DNA from: Nocardia sp. CDC159 | GTDB taxonomy: Bacteria > Actinomycetota > Actinomycetes > Mycobacteriales > Mycobacteriaceae | Direction of reading: 5' to 3' | Length of the DNA: 64,000 nucleotides | Assembly (NCBI RefSeq): GCF_023740735.1 | Contig: NZ_JAMRXH010000003.1 | Location: 434,001 to 498,000, forward strand | In this document: positions 34,542-43,179 of the stretch, one piece after another | Layout of the letters: each line of letters opens with the position of its first letter | Numbering within the stretch: the first letter of the stretch is position 1 | Notes under the pieces: model-generated | Told to the model about the DNA's origin: nothing | Databases searched by the model: none | Seen by the model: the letters and a program-made list of their open reading frames with translations, nothing else | Program-made: the position numbers and the translations under genes

Positions 34542-35507
34542 TTACGGGGTAAGGGTCTCCAGATGGTTCAGCACCACGAAACGGCTGTCCGAACTCGCCG
34601 CGGTCACCGCCTTGCGCAGCGGCTCCAGCCCACCGGCGTCGCGGGCCGGTTCGCCGAGCGGGTAGTCGAAGTCGTCCCAGTGCGTCGGCACCACATAGCG
34701 CGGATTGCCCAGCGTCCGCAGCAGTCGAGTCACGTAGTCGCGCACCTTCGCCCCGCCCGCCGGGAGCAGCAGTACATCGGGGCGCAGCCCAACCAGTTCC
34801 GATTCGATGTAGTTGGAGCCGCCGAAATTCAGCACGCCGATTCCGTTCACGGTGACGTGGTAGGCCAGCGTGCCGCCCTCGACCAGATCGGCGATCACCC
34901 GCGGGCGCGGCAGCTTCGCGGCGCCGTAGCCGGGACGCGTTCCGGGATAGGGGATCTGGGCGCGCGGGCCGAGCGCGGAGTGCAGCGCGCGCAGCACCCG
35001 GATCTGGTACCCCTCGAAGAGCAGATCCTCACCGCCGGTGACCAGAGCCAGCTGCTGCTCCGGCGCGCCGAGCGCGGCCATCAGGTTCAGGTGGGTCTCG
35101 GTGCCCAGGACCGTGGCCCCGGTGCGCTGCGCGAGGTAGGGGACGTCGGTCAGATGGTCGTAGTGGCCGTGGGTGACCAGGATGTGATCGGCGCGCAGGC
35201 GGCCCGAGTCGAGGTAGGAGTCGATCAACGCGGTATCCACCGAGATCGGCGTCTGCGGGTCCGCGCCCTGCTCGGTGTAGGTACCGGTCCGGAAGCGGGT
35301 GATCCACGGGTCGATCAGCACGGTCTTGCCCCCCGCGGTGATCTCCCAGCCGTTGTTGCCCCACCAGCGCACGCTCACCCCGGACGCACCCACCGGGGCC
35401 GTCGGGGCCCCGGTGGGGCCGCGCTGCTCGGCGGTGCAACCGGCCGCCAGAACCGCCGCGGCCGCCGCGCCCGCACCCAGTAAACCTCGCCTGCTCATTC
35501 TGCTCAT
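34542..35507 (-). CDS. Tat-exported metallo-beta-lactamase-fold hydrolase (UlaG/NAPE-PLD-like), lipoprotein
   Basis: 321 residues from ATG 35507 (a second ATG three codons on would also do). The N-terminus has a twin-arginine motif (MSRRGLLGAG) and a hydrophobic stretch ending in a lipobox (VLAAGC), so it is probably exported folded and lipidated. The catalytic part has the motif THGHYDHLTDVPYLA near 135 (HxHxDH) and the later FGGSNYIE and THWDDFDYP blocks, as in UlaG-like and NAPE-PLD-like hydrolases. It diverges from a LysR gene across an intergenic region with a perfect palindrome and is its likely target. Confidence 0.82.
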   Translation of the reverse strand: MSRMSRRGLLGAGAAAAAVLAAGCTAEQRGPTGAPTAPVGASGVSVRWWGNNGWEITAGGKTVLIDPWITRFRTGTYTEQGADPQTPISVDTALIDSYLDSGRLRADHILVTHGHYDHLTDVPYLAQRTGATVLGTETHLNLMAALGAPEQQLALVTGGEDLLFEGYQIRVLRALHSALGPRAQIPYPGTRPGYGAAKLPRPRVIADLVEGGTLAYHVTVNGIGVLNFGGSNYIESELVGLRPDVLLLPAGGAKVRDYVTRLLRTLGNPRYVVPTHWDDFDYPLGEPARDAGGLEPLRKAVTAASSDSRFVVLNHLETLTP

Positions 35508-35566
35508 GGCGGGCACGACATCACGGCGGTCGCGCCGGTGTCCAAGATCGACGCTTCGGCGTGCCC

Positions 35567-35582
35567 ATATCGGAACCGATAT
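35567..35582. promoter_or_regulatory. Perfect palindrome in divergent hydrolase/LysR promoter
   Basis: ATATCGG and CCGATAT are perfect arms around AA. The site lies between the divergent hydrolase (start 35507) and LysR gene (start 35592), nine bases before the LysR start codon. It is a good candidate for the LysR-binding or autorepression site, and fits the usual LysR preference for A/T-containing dyads. Confidence 0.5.
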
Positions 35583-35591
35583 CGTCGCAGC

Positions 35592-36545
35592 GTGGACCCC
35601 CTGCGCAAGCTGCGGTACTTCGTGGCCGTCGCCGAAGAATTGCATTTCGGTCGTGCGGCCGAGCGGCTCGGCATCGCCCAGCCGCCGTTGAGCCAGCGCA
35701 TCCGCGAACTGGAAAAGGATCTGGGCGCACGGCTTTTCGACCGCGGCCGCACGGTCACCCTGACCGAGGCCGGGCAGATCCTGCTCGCCGAATCCCGCGA
35801 CCTGCTGGCCCGCTGGGACCGGGCCACGACGCTGGTGGGCCGGGCGCATCGGGGTGAGATGGACGCGCTGCGGGTGGGCGTGCCGCCGGAGCTGGCCGGA
35901 CGGGTGCTGGCCGCGATCGTGACCGCCTTCGAACGCCGCCATCCCGAGCTGCGGCTGGATCTGCAGGAGCTGACCACCGCCGAACAGCTGCGCCTGCTCG
36001 CGGAGCGGCAGATCGACGCCGGGCTACTGCAGCATCCGGTCGATGTGATCGGTTTGGAGCTGGGTCCCGCGATCGATACCCCGCTCGGTGTGGTGCTGCG
36101 GCGCGACTCCCCGCTCGCGTCGAAATCCGAACTGGCGCTCGAGGATCTGGCCGGGCACGGCCTGGTCATGCCGCCGCGCGCGGCCGCGCCCGGAATGTAC
36201 GACGCGACGCTGCGGACCTGCTGGGAACACGGCTTCCGGCCCACCCGGGTGACGCACGCGCGCAACCCGGAATTCGTGCTCGGCCTGGTGCTCTCGGGGC
36301 ATGGCGTGGCATTCGAGCAGGGCATGGTGGCGCAGAAGGAGCCGCGGGTGGTGTGGCGACCGCTGATCGGGCAGCCGCTGCGCAGGCGGCTGTCGCTGGC
36401 CTGGCCCACGGCCGCCCCGCATCCGGTGGCGGCGCGCTGCGCCGACCTGGTGGTGAGCGTGCTGCGTGCGGACGGGGTGTCCACGCTCGCGCCCGCTCAG
36501 GAGGACGCGGCGCGACCGTGGAATGTGCTGATCGGGCGGCGGTGA
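35592..36545 (+). CDS. LysR family transcriptional regulator
   Basis: 317 residues from GTG 35592; the open frame starts earlier, but LysR proteins usually begin just before the first helix, here DPLRKLRYFVAVAEELHFGR. The helix-turn-helix is AAERLGIAQPPLSQRIRELE (residues ~20-40), followed by the wing LFDRGRTVTLTEAG and the periplasmic-binding-like effector domain. The nearest divergent gene is the exported hydrolase, whose promoter holds a palindrome. The 3' end overlaps the convergent serine hydrolase gene by 49 bases. The effector is unknown. Confidence 0.9.
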   Translation: MDPLRKLRYFVAVAEELHFGRAAERLGIAQPPLSQRIRELEKDLGARLFDRGRTVTLTEAGQILLAESRDLLARWDRATTLVGRAHRGEMDALRVGVPPELAGRVLAAIVTAFERRHPELRLDLQELTTAEQLRLLAERQIDAGLLQHPVDVIGLELGPAIDTPLGVVLRRDSPLASKSELALEDLAGHGLVMPPRAAAPGMYDATLRTCWEHGFRPTRVTHARNPEFVLGLVLSGHGVAFEQGMVAQKEPRVVWRPLIGQPLRRRLSLAWPTAAPHPVAARCADLVVSVLRADGVSTLAPAQEDAARPWNVLIGRR

Positions 36546-37399
36546 TCGAGGGATTCGAGCGCGGCCCGGGCGGCCGCGCCGATGGCGTGGTCCACCCGCG
36601 GCAGTCGGTGGTCGAGCCGCTCGGCCCGGGTGAAAACCGCCACCGCGCACCGGATTCCGTCCGGCGTCTCGATCACGCCGATCTCGTTGCGGATGCCCGG
36701 CAGGGTGCCGGTCTTACCCCACAGCCCGAATTCGTCGCCGAAGGCCGAGCCGAGCCGGTGCTGATTGAGCTGGGCCCCCATCAGTTCGCGTAGCCAGGCG
36801 CAGGCCCGCGGCGGTCCCGCCCGATCCAGGGCGATGAGTTCGAGCAGCCGGGTCATCTCGCGCGGGGTGCTCGCTGAGGTGCGCGCCGAGTCCAGGATGC
36901 GCAGGGCGAAGATCTCCGGCGCGGACATGGCGGCATAGCGGCGGGCGAATTCGGCGGCGTCGGCGACGCCCATATCCTCGGCCATCGACCCGAGCAGATC
37001 GCGCAGGGCGCCGATGATACGCGTGCGGGGCAGGCCCAGTTCGCGGACCAGCGACCGGACATTGTCCAGGCCGACCCGGTCGAACAGCAGGTCGGCGGCG
37101 GTGTTGTCGCTGATCGACAGGGCCAGATAGGCGGCGTCGCGCAGGCTGTACTCGACGTCGTCGCGGCAGCCGGAGGTGCCGGGGCCGCCGAGGCGATCGG
37201 CGGCGGTGGCACGCACCCGGTCGGTGGGGTCGAGTTGTCCGGCCGCGAACTGCCGGGCCAGCTCCAGGACCAGCGGCACCTTGACGACCGAGGACAGCAC
37301 GACGAGTTCGTCCGCGCGCCAACCGGTTTCGGCGCCGCAATCCAGGCAGCGGGCGTGCAGCCAGCCCCGCACGCCCACCCCGTCGAAGATCTCTCGCAT
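36497..37399 (-). CDS. Class A beta-lactamase-fold serine hydrolase
   Basis: 300 residues. The active-site motifs are present in order: SVVK (near 37-40, nucleophile Ser and Lys), SDN in the ISDNTAADLLF block near 112 and KTG near 230. The helical insert between them is like class A enzymes, but there is no Glu166-type omega-loop residue that I can place, so it may be a carboxypeptidase or an esterase rather than an antibiotic-hydrolysing lactamase. No signal peptide is visible from this start, which is odd for a beta-lactam target-related enzyme. It is convergent with, and overlaps by 49 bases, the LysR gene. Confidence 0.8.
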   Translation of the reverse strand: MREIFDGVGVRGWLHARCLDCGAETGWRADELVVLSSVVKVPLVLELARQFAAGQLDPTDRVRATAADRLGGPGTSGCRDDVEYSLRDAAYLALSISDNTAADLLFDRVGLDNVRSLVRELGLPRTRIIGALRDLLGSMAEDMGVADAAEFARRYAAMSAPEIFALRILDSARTSASTPREMTRLLELIALDRAGPPRACAWLRELMGAQLNQHRLGSAFGDEFGLWGKTGTLPGIRNEIGVIETPDGIRCAVAVFTRAERLDHRLPRVDHAIGAAARAALESLDHRRPISTFHGRAASS

Positions 37400-37433
37400 A
37401 CCGTCGCATCGAGCCGCGGACGGCCTCGTCCGG

Positions 37434-38825
37434 TTAGGCCCCGATCAGCCGCTCCGCCAGATACCCCTCGACCTGATCGAGCGAAACCCGTTCCTGCGCC
37501 ATGGAATCACGCTCGCGAACCGTCACCGCCTGATCCTCGAGGGTGTCGAAGTCGACGGTCACGCAGAACGGGGTGCCGATCTCGTCTTGGCGGCGGTAGC
37601 GGCGGCCGATGGCGCCCGCGTCGTCGAAGTCGACATTCCAGTTCTTGCGCAACTGTGCCGCAAGGTCTTTCGCCTTCGGCGACAGATCCGCGTTGCGCGA
37701 CAGCGGCAGCACCGCCACCTTCACCGGGGCCAGGCGGCGGTCCAGGCGCAGCACCGTGCGCTTTTCCATGACGCCCTTGGCATTCGGGGCCTCGTCCTCG
37801 GTGTAGGCGTCGATGAGGAACGCCATGAGCGAGCGGGTCAGACCGGCCGCGGGCTCGATGACGTACGGGGTGTAGCGCTCGCCGGTGTTCTGATCGAAGA
37901 AGCTCAGATCGGTGCCGGAGTGCTCGGAGTGGGTCTTGAGGTCGAAGTCGGTGCGGTTGGCCAGACCCTCGAGCTCACCCCACTCGCTGCCCTGGAAGTG
38001 GAAGCGGTACTCGATGTCGACCGTGCGGGTCGAGTAGTGCGACAGCTTCTCCTTCGGATGCTCGTACAGCCGCAGGTTCTCCGGATCGATGCCCAGATCG
38101 GTGTACCAGGCCAGCCGGGTGTCGATCCAGTACTGATGCCACTGCTCGTCCTCGCCGGGCTTGACGAAGAACTCCATCTCCATCTGCTCGAACTCGCGGG
38201 TGCGGAAGATGAAGTTGCCCGGGGTGATCTCGTTGCGGAAGCTCTTGCCGATCTGGGCGATGCCGAACGGCGGCTTCTTGCGCGCGGTGGTCATCACATT
38301 GGCGAAGTTGACGAAGATGCCCTGCGCGGTCTCCGGGCGCAGATAGTGCAGCCCCTCCTCGGACTCGATCGGGCCGAGGTAGGTCTTGAGCATCATGTTG
38401 AAGTCGCGCGGCTCGGTCCACTTGCCGACGGTGCCGCAGTCCGGGCAGCCGATGAGCTCCATCGAGACCGAATCCGGGTCATCGATCTTGTGCTTGTCGG
38501 CGTAGGCCTCCTGCAGGTGGTCCTGCCGGTGGCGCTTGTGGCAGTTCAGGCATTCGACCAGTGGATCGTTGAACACGCTGACATGGCCCGAGGCGACCCA
38601 CACCTGCCGGGGCAGGATGATCGCGGAGTCCAGGCCCACCACATCGTCGCGGCTGGTGACCATGGCCCGCCACCACTGCTTCTTGATGTTCTCCTTGAGC
38701 TCCACACCCAGCGGCCCGTAGTCCCACGCCGACCGGGTGCCTCCGTAGATCTCACCACTGGGGTAGACCAGACCCCGGCGCTTGGCGAGATTGGCGACGG
38801 TGTCGACCTTCGACTTGGGTGCCAC
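37434..38825 (-). CDS. glyS: Glycine--tRNA ligase
   Basis: 463 residues from GTG 38825 behind GAGGGAGAG. It is the alpha2-type class II enzyme: the N-terminal block [20 protein letters not shown], motif 1 region, zinc-type cysteines CLNCH and CPDCG near 92-125, motif 2 in [20 protein letters not shown] near 200 and motif 3 in [14 protein letters not shown] near 340, then the anticodon-binding domain. It charges tRNA-Gly. The glyS / smtB-zur arrangement is shared with M. tuberculosis (Rv2357c next to Rv2358-Rv2359). Confidence 0.96.
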   Translation of the reverse strand: MAPKSKVDTVANLAKRRGLVYPSGEIYGGTRSAWDYGPLGVELKENIKKQWWRAMVTSRDDVVGLDSAIILPRQVWVASGHVSVFNDPLVECLNCHKRHRQDHLQEAYADKHKIDDPDSVSMELIGCPDCGTVGKWTEPRDFNMMLKTYLGPIESEEGLHYLRPETAQGIFVNFANVMTTARKKPPFGIAQIGKSFRNEITPGNFIFRTREFEQMEMEFFVKPGEDEQWHQYWIDTRLAWYTDLGIDPENLRLYEHPKEKLSHYSTRTVDIEYRFHFQGSEWGELEGLANRTDFDLKTHSEHSGTDLSFFDQNTGERYTPYVIEPAAGLTRSLMAFLIDAYTEDEAPNAKGVMEKRTVLRLDRRLAPVKVAVLPLSRNADLSPKAKDLAAQLRKNWNVDFDDAGAIGRRYRRQDEIGTPFCVTVDFDTLEDQAVTVRERDSMAQERVSLDQVEGYLAERLIGA

Positions 38826-38993
38826 TGTTGAAGCTCTCCCTCTGGATGATGGGTTGACGGGCGATTCGATCCAGCCTATCGGCACGGCCGCTCGCGAGTC
38901 GAAGCAGTATCCACGAATCATCGCGCGATACGGGCATATGTGACGCACGGGTGGGGTATAGAGAGGAGGCAAGCTCATTGGGGGGTTCGCGGA

Positions 38994-39881
38994 GTGAACG
39001 AGTTTCCGCCCAAGTCTTCACCCGTCTCGCGGTTCCTGCGCTCCAATGCGGCACTGTTGATCCTGACGATCGGACTCCTGGTCGCCGTGGTCGCATGGCA
39101 GGTGGTCGATCGCGGCTCCCGCACGATCCCCGGCACCGCCCGGCCGGTCATCACCCCGACGACCCCGCGCCCCGCGGTGGACCTCGACCAGCCGTTCCGG
39201 GATACACCCGCGGCGAGCTGGGCCGAGGGCGCCGACGGCATCGTGCCGCCGCCGCCCGCACCGATCGGGCGATACTCCGCCGAACAGGTCGCCGATGCGA
39301 TGGCCCGGGCGAAGCAACTGATCATCACCGCCCGGCTGGACCGGCACGTGCTCATCGGGCACGACGCCGAACCCGTGCTGGCACAGTTGGCACCCGGCAT
39401 GGTGACGAAGCTCCGGCCGAGGCTGACACCCGGCAATGAGCACCAGACGTGGTGGGTGTCGTCCAAGATCGCCTCCGGCTACGGGCTGGCGAAGGCGGTC
39501 CCGCGAGTGACCGGATCGATGCGCGTGGCCATCGGCGAAGACGACGAGTTGGTGGTTCACACCGACTACCTGGTCGCCTACGCCTTCGACCACGCCAATC
39601 CGAAGGACCTGGACGACCCGATGGATATCGTCGCCGTCGACCGCCTGCAGGCCGCCTACGAATGGGTCGACGACGCCCGCTACGACCAACCCTCCCAGGG
39701 CATGTGGATCGGCAAGGTCACCGGCTTCGCCTACTCCGTCAACTGCGCACTGCACGAGAAGGGGTTCCTGGCGCCGAGCTACAGCAACCCGCCCGCCGTC
39801 GGTTACGGTCGGCCGGCCCATCCGCGGAACGAGGACTACTTCGATCCCACTCTGCCGATACCGACCGAGAACAACTGCTGA
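38994..39881 (+). CDS. Membrane-anchored conserved protein of unknown function
   Basis: 295 residues if started at GTG 38994; the strong AGGAGG site lies ~25 bases upstream of it, so the start is unsettled. One transmembrane segment ([20 protein letters not shown], residues ~18-37) is followed by a proline- and threonine-rich linker and a soluble domain with [20 protein letters not shown] and [16 protein letters not shown] blocks. The topology suggests an extracytoplasmic domain. It stands between glyS and smtB on the plus strand. I do not recognise a family. Confidence 0.65.
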   Translation: MNEFPPKSSPVSRFLRSNAALLILTIGLLVAVVAWQVVDRGSRTIPGTARPVITPTTPRPAVDLDQPFRDTPAASWAEGADGIVPPPPAPIGRYSAEQVADAMARAKQLIITARLDRHVLIGHDAEPVLAQLAPGMVTKLRPRLTPGNEHQTWWVSSKIASGYGLAKAVPRVTGSMRVAIGEDDELVVHTDYLVAYAFDHANPKDLDDPMDIVAVDRLQAAYEWVDDARYDQPSQGMWIGKVTGFAYSVNCALHEKGFLAPSYSNPPAVGYGRPAHPRNEDYFDPTLPIPTENNC

Positions 39882-39926
39882 TCTCGCCGAATTTGCGGGG
39901 ATCGCACGACACGCGAGCCCTCCTGG

Positions 39927-39956
39927 TTGACATGCGCACCTGTGCATACCAATAAT
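39927..39956 (+). promoter_or_regulatory. smtB-zur promoter with palindrome in the spacer
   Basis: TTGACA at 39927-39932 and AATAAT at 39951-39956 are 18 bases apart, a good sigma-70-type promoter. Between them lies ATGCGCACCTGTGCAT (39932-39947), an imperfect palindrome placed so that a bound dimer would block polymerase. The first gene is a SmtB-like repressor, so zinc-sensitive autoregulation is the likely reading. The ATG 39987 follows AAGGAG. Confidence 0.6.
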
Positions 39957-39986
39957 GGCATCGGTTTCCAATAAGGAGTTGGTTCG

Positions 39987-40382
39987 ATGACCGCCGACAG
40001 CGGTGCCCCCCTGCGTCGCAGCCGCGTCGCCGTGGAGGCGCCCACCCCGATTCCGCACGATCCCTATCCGTATCGCGCACCGACCGCGCCCGCGGTCCCG
40101 CCGCGCCCGATTCTGGACAGCGCGGGCGAGTTGTTACGCGCCCTGGCCGCCCCCGTGCGGATCGCCATCGTGCTGCAGCTGCGTGAGTCCCCGCGCTGCG
40201 TGCACGAACTGGTCGATACCCTGGGTGTGACGCAGCCACTGGTCAGCCAGCATCTGCGCATCCTCAAGTCGGCGGGGGTGGTGCGCGGGGAGCGCACCGG
40301 CCGCGAGGTGATCTACGAACTGGTCGACGACCACCTGGCGCGCATCGTCGTCGACGCTGTCGCACACGCCGAGGAAGGGTGA
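39987..40382 (+). CDS. smtB: SmtB/ArsR family metalloregulator
   Basis: 131 residues, ATG 39987. The winged helix-turn-helix (LVDTLGVTQPLVSQHLRILK near 75-95) and the alpha-5 metal site candidates near the C-terminus (DDHLARIVVDAVAHAEE, supplying Asp and His ligands) fit the zinc-sensing SmtB/CzrA class. The gene is three bases from the zur gene, as in M. tuberculosis Rv2358-Rv2359, where zinc releases SmtB from DNA and so turns zur on. The N-terminal ~40 residues are a proline-rich extension. An operator palindrome overlaps the promoter upstream. Confidence 0.9.
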   Translation: MTADSGAPLRRSRVAVEAPTPIPHDPYPYRAPTAPAVPPRPILDSAGELLRALAAPVRIAIVLQLRESPRCVHELVDTLGVTQPLVSQHLRILKSAGVVRGERTGREVIYELVDDHLARIVVDAVAHAEEG

Positions 40383-40385
40383 TCC

Positions 40386-40829
40386 GTGCCGGACAAGATG
40401 GGCACAGCCGAGAAGACGGTCGGTATTCGCAGTACCCGCCAGCGCAGCGCCATCGCGGCCCTGCTCGGCGATATCGATGAATTCCGCTCCGCCCAGGAGC
40501 TGCACGACGAATTGCGCCGCCGCGGTGAGGGCATCGGCCTGACCACGGTCTACCGCACCCTGCAATCGCTGGCCGAGGCGGGCAAGGTCGACGTGCTGCG
40601 CACCGACACCGGCGAATCGGTCTATCGCCAATGCTCCAAGGGCCACCACCATCATCTGGTCTGCCGTCACTGCGGCCGCACGGTCGAGGTCGAGGGACCC
40701 ACCGTCGAGGCGTGGGCTGAATCCGTTGCGGGCCAACACGGTTTCACCGAGATCAGCCACACCATGGAGGTCTTCGGCACCTGCCGAACCTGCGCCGCCA
40801 CCCGAGACGACAAAACCACCCCGGCCTGA
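40386..40829 (+). CDS. zur: Zinc uptake regulator, Fur family
   Basis: 147 residues from GTG 40386, after GAGGAAGGG. The N-terminal winged helix contains TTVYRTLQSLAEAGKVD near 56; the dimerisation domain has the metal-binding HHHHLVCRHCG block near 92-102 and the second structural-zinc cysteine pair CRTC at the C-terminus. Orthologues (Zur/FurB) repress zinc uptake and alternative zinc-free ribosomal protein genes when zinc is sufficient. It is co-transcribed with smtB, which gives a two-tier zinc response. The stop is followed by a hairpin-rich repeat region. Confidence 0.92.
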   Translation: MPDKMGTAEKTVGIRSTRQRSAIAALLGDIDEFRSAQELHDELRRRGEGIGLTTVYRTLQSLAEAGKVDVLRTDTGESVYRQCSKGHHHHLVCRHCGRTVEVEGPTVEAWAESVAGQHGFTEISHTMEVFGTCRTCAATRDDKTTPA

Positions 40830-40835
40830 CCCCAC

Positions 40836-40911
40836 AGCCGCACCCTCTTCCGCACTTCGCACCCCCTGCGGCCATCCCCAAGGGGTGCGAAGCGCGAAAA
40901 GCGGTGCGGCT
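40836..40911. repeat. Long imperfect inverted repeat, copy 1
   Basis: About 30-base arms (outer AGCCGCACC and GGTGCGGCT, inner CTTCGCACCCC and GGGGTGCGAAG) flank a ~16-base loop. It begins seven bases after the zur stop. A very similar structure recurs at 41029-41101. The strong GC stem could stop transcription, but the recurrence suggests a small repetitive element. Confidence 0.7.
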
Positions 40912-41028
40912 GAACCGTTTCCCCTCCGGGCACGCCTCTGCCACGCCGGGCCCCCAGGGGTGCGGCTGAACCGCTCCACCACTAGCGCGCCTCGGCCAGA
41001 TCGCGACCTCCGCAGGCGCCCCCGAGCA

Positions 41029-41101
41029 GCCGCACCCCTTCTGGCGCTTCGCACCCGCTGCGGACGGCCACAGAGGGTGCGAAGCGCGGGAAAGGGTGCG
41101 G
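41029..41101. repeat. Long imperfect inverted repeat, copy 2
   Basis: Arms GCCGCACCCCTTCTGGCGC + TTCGCACCC and GGGTGCGAAGCGCGGGAAAG + GGTGCGGT around an 18-base loop. Same outer and inner sequence words as copy 1 (GCCGCACC, CTTCGCACCC). Between the copies the segment GGTGCGGCTGAACCG occurs twice (about 40903 and 40965). It ends nine bases before the stop of the convergent membrane-protein gene. Confidence 0.7.
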
Positions 41102-41110
41102 TGGGTGGGG

Positions 41111-42064
41111 TTACGCCGGGACCGGTTGCGGCGCGGCGATGCGGGGGCGGAGGGCGGTGACGGCGAGGAGGGCCACCGCGGCCGCGGCCCAGGTGAACAG
41201 GACGATCAGTGGGGTGGCGACGGCGTGGCCGTCGAAGAAGGCGACCGAGCGGAGCAGGGTGGCGGCCGCGCCCGGGGGCAGGAGTTGGCCGATCGCGCCC
41301 CACGGCTCGGGCAGGAGTTCGGGAGCGGAAGTGGCCGCGGAGAACGGGTTTCCGATCAGGAGCAGCAGCAGCGCCGCGAGGCCGATCCCGGGGTGCCCGA
41401 GCAGCGCGGCCAGGCCGACGACCGTGCCCGCGACGGTGAAGGAGACCAAGCCCGCGATGGCCGCCAGCGCGAGAAAGGAACCCGGCAGCAGCGCCAGCCA
41501 GCCCTGCACGATCGCCATGCTCAGCGGTCCGGCCACGATGCCGAAGGCGAGTAGGCCCAGCGCACGGCCGGCGACGCTCGGCACCAGCAGGCTCAGCAGC
41601 ACACCGGCGGCCAACCCGGCCATTACCAGCGGCAGCACCATCGCCCCGAAGCCGGCGCCGCGCGGATCGTCGGGATCGGCGGCCACCACGTCCTGCACCG
41701 GCGCGGCCGAGGCCCCCAACAGCTGCTGGCCCAGCTGCGTGATCAGCTGCGCCACAACGGGACTCGCCGCCGAGGCGATCAGCACCCGCGGCTGCCCGCC
41801 GCCGGTCACGATCGCGCCGTAGGCGTCTCGCCGCTCGATGGCCGCACGCGCGGCGGCCTCGTCGGCGACGGTGGCGATCTCGAAGGCCTCCGGTTCGCGC
41901 TGAACCAGCCGCTCCTCGACCATGCCCGCCTGCGGCCCGGCCACCACGATCGGTAGGTCGCGCGGCTTCAGATTGGCGGCGGGCCAGGCGAAGGCGATCA
42001 GCAGCACGGCCTGCAGGACGGCGGCGGCCAGGCCGACGGCAACCGCTCGAGACGTGGCGTTCAT
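41111..42064 (-). CDS. Membrane protein, YhgE/Pip- or ABC-2 permease-like
   Basis: 317 residues from ATG 42064. An N-terminal transmembrane helix (AVGLAAAVLQAVLLIAFAWP) is followed by a ~110-residue extracytoplasmic domain (LPIVVAGPQAGMVEERLVQR, YGAIVTGGGQPRVLIA) and then about five helices (VLPLVMAGLAAGVLLSLLVP onward). This is the layout of YhgE/Pip- and DUF3533-type membrane proteins, sometimes linked to ABC-2 exporters or phage receptors. No ATPase gene is adjacent. The divergent TetR gene and the operator between them suggest efflux-type control. Confidence 0.65.
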   Translation of the reverse strand: MNATSRAVAVGLAAAVLQAVLLIAFAWPAANLKPRDLPIVVAGPQAGMVEERLVQREPEAFEIATVADEAAARAAIERRDAYGAIVTGGGQPRVLIASAASPVVAQLITQLGQQLLGASAAPVQDVVAADPDDPRGAGFGAMVLPLVMAGLAAGVLLSLLVPSVAGRALGLLAFGIVAGPLSMAIVQGWLALLPGSFLALAAIAGLVSFTVAGTVVGLAALLGHPGIGLAALLLLLIGNPFSAATSAPELLPEPWGAIGQLLPPGAAATLLRSVAFFDGHAVATPLIVLFTWAAAAVALLAVTALRPRIAAPQPVPA

Positions 42065-42138
42065 GCGGAGCTCCCCAGAAAATCGGAGGTTCGTTCTTTA
42101 TAAGGCCAACGGTCGCACCGCCGCGCCAACTTGTCAAG

Positions 42139-42152
42139 AACGAACATTCGTT
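42139..42152. promoter_or_regulatory. TetR operator candidate
   Basis: AACGAA and TTCGTT are perfect arms around CA, 14 bases upstream of the TetR start. A half-site TTCGTT recurs at 42090-42095, close to the start of the divergent membrane-protein gene. This pattern suggests one dimer bound to the full site and a second, weaker site. Confidence 0.55.
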
Positions 42153-42165
42153 TTAATTTGGAGCC

Positions 42166-42774
42166 ATGCCCCGAGTCAGCGAAGAACATCTGGAACGCCG
42201 CCGCCAGCAGATCCTCGACGCGGCGCTGGAATGCTTCGCCCGCAAGGGTTTTCACGCCACCTCGATGCAGGACGTCTTCACCGAGGCGGGCCTGTCCGCA
42301 GGCGCTGTCTACCGGTATTTCAAGAGCAAGGACGAGCTGATCGCCGCCCTGGCCGCCGACGCCACCGTCCTGCTGCGCGGGGCCATGGAGGAGGTTGTGC
42401 AGCGCGATCCGCTGCCGACTCCCGGCGAGGTGATCGCGGCGCTGACCACCGAGATCATCCGGATCGGCGAGACCAGCGGCCGAGTCCGGCTGGCGCCGCA
42501 GGCGTGGGCGCTGGCGGTCACCGACCCGACCGCGCACACCTTCGTGAGCACGGCCATCCGCACCCTGCGCGACCGCTGGCGCGACTATGCCGAACGGATG
42601 CGTGCGGCCGGCTGGCTACCGCCGGATGCCGATACCGATGCCGTGGCCAAGGCGCTGCTCGGAATCATGCCCGGCTTCGTCCTCCAGCATCTGCTGCTCG
42701 GCGACATCGATCCGCAGACCCTGGCGCGCGGAATGGATCTGCTGCTGCCGGACTACCGGCACGCCTCGGCGTAA
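42166..42774 (+). CDS. TetR/AcrR family transcriptional regulator
   Basis: 202 residues from ATG 42166. The helix-turn-helix (RKGFHATSMQDVFTEAGLSA then GAVYRYFKSKDELIAALA, residues ~25-62) is typical; the C-terminal ligand-binding domain shows the WALAVTD and DTDAVAKALLGIMPGFVLQH blocks. It diverges from the YhgE-like membrane protein across 101 bases that contain the AACGAA-CA-TTCGTT dyad, so it probably represses both itself and that gene. The ligand is unknown. Confidence 0.9.
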   Translation: MPRVSEEHLERRRQQILDAALECFARKGFHATSMQDVFTEAGLSAGAVYRYFKSKDELIAALAADATVLLRGAMEEVVQRDPLPTPGEVIAALTTEIIRIGETSGRVRLAPQAWALAVTDPTAHTFVSTAIRTLRDRWRDYAERMRAAGWLPPDADTDAVAKALLGIMPGFVLQHLLLGDIDPQTLARGMDLLLPDYRHASA

Positions 42775-42777
42775 ACC

Positions 42778-43179
42778 TCAGGGCACCAAGCCCTTGCGCG
42801 CCCGGCCCGCACCCGACAGCACCAGCAGCAGCATGGTCGTCAGCGCATCGTCGGACAGCCCCGCGGCCGGGAAGGTGTAGCGCAGGATCACATCGGCGAG
42901 CTTCTCGTGACCGATCACGGTGATCGAACCGAACTGCAGCGCGTTGTTGCGATCGGCCACCCGCTTGTGCAGCTGCGGCTTGAGCGGGCGATCCCAGGCC
43001 AGCACGCAGGTCAGGGTGAGCACATCGAGACCGTCGGCGAGGTTGACCCCGCGCAGCGAGCACAGCGCGCCTTCGAATTCGAATCCGAGTCCGCCGTCCT
43101 CGACCCGCACGGCGATATCGCAGCGGGCCAGGCACGCCCCGGCCCGGGCCTGCAGCTCCTCGGCGGCCGGAGCGCTCAT
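42778..43179 (-). CDS. Conserved mycolata protein next to uppS (Rv2360c-like)
   Basis: 133 residues from ATG 43179, overlapping the uppS stop by four bases. It is a compact alpha/beta protein with [20 protein letters not shown] and [20 protein letters not shown] segments and no membrane region. M. tuberculosis keeps a gene of unknown function at the same place between uppS and zur, which makes orthology likely. The translational coupling to uppS suggests some role in polyprenyl metabolism, but nothing in the sequence proves it. Confidence 0.75.
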   Translation of the reverse strand: MSAPAAEELQARAGACLARCDIAVRVEDGGLGFEFEGALCSLRGVNLADGLDVLTLTCVLAWDRPLKPQLHKRVADRNNALQFGSITVIGHEKLADVILRYTFPAAGLSDDALTTMLLLVLSGAGRARKGLVP

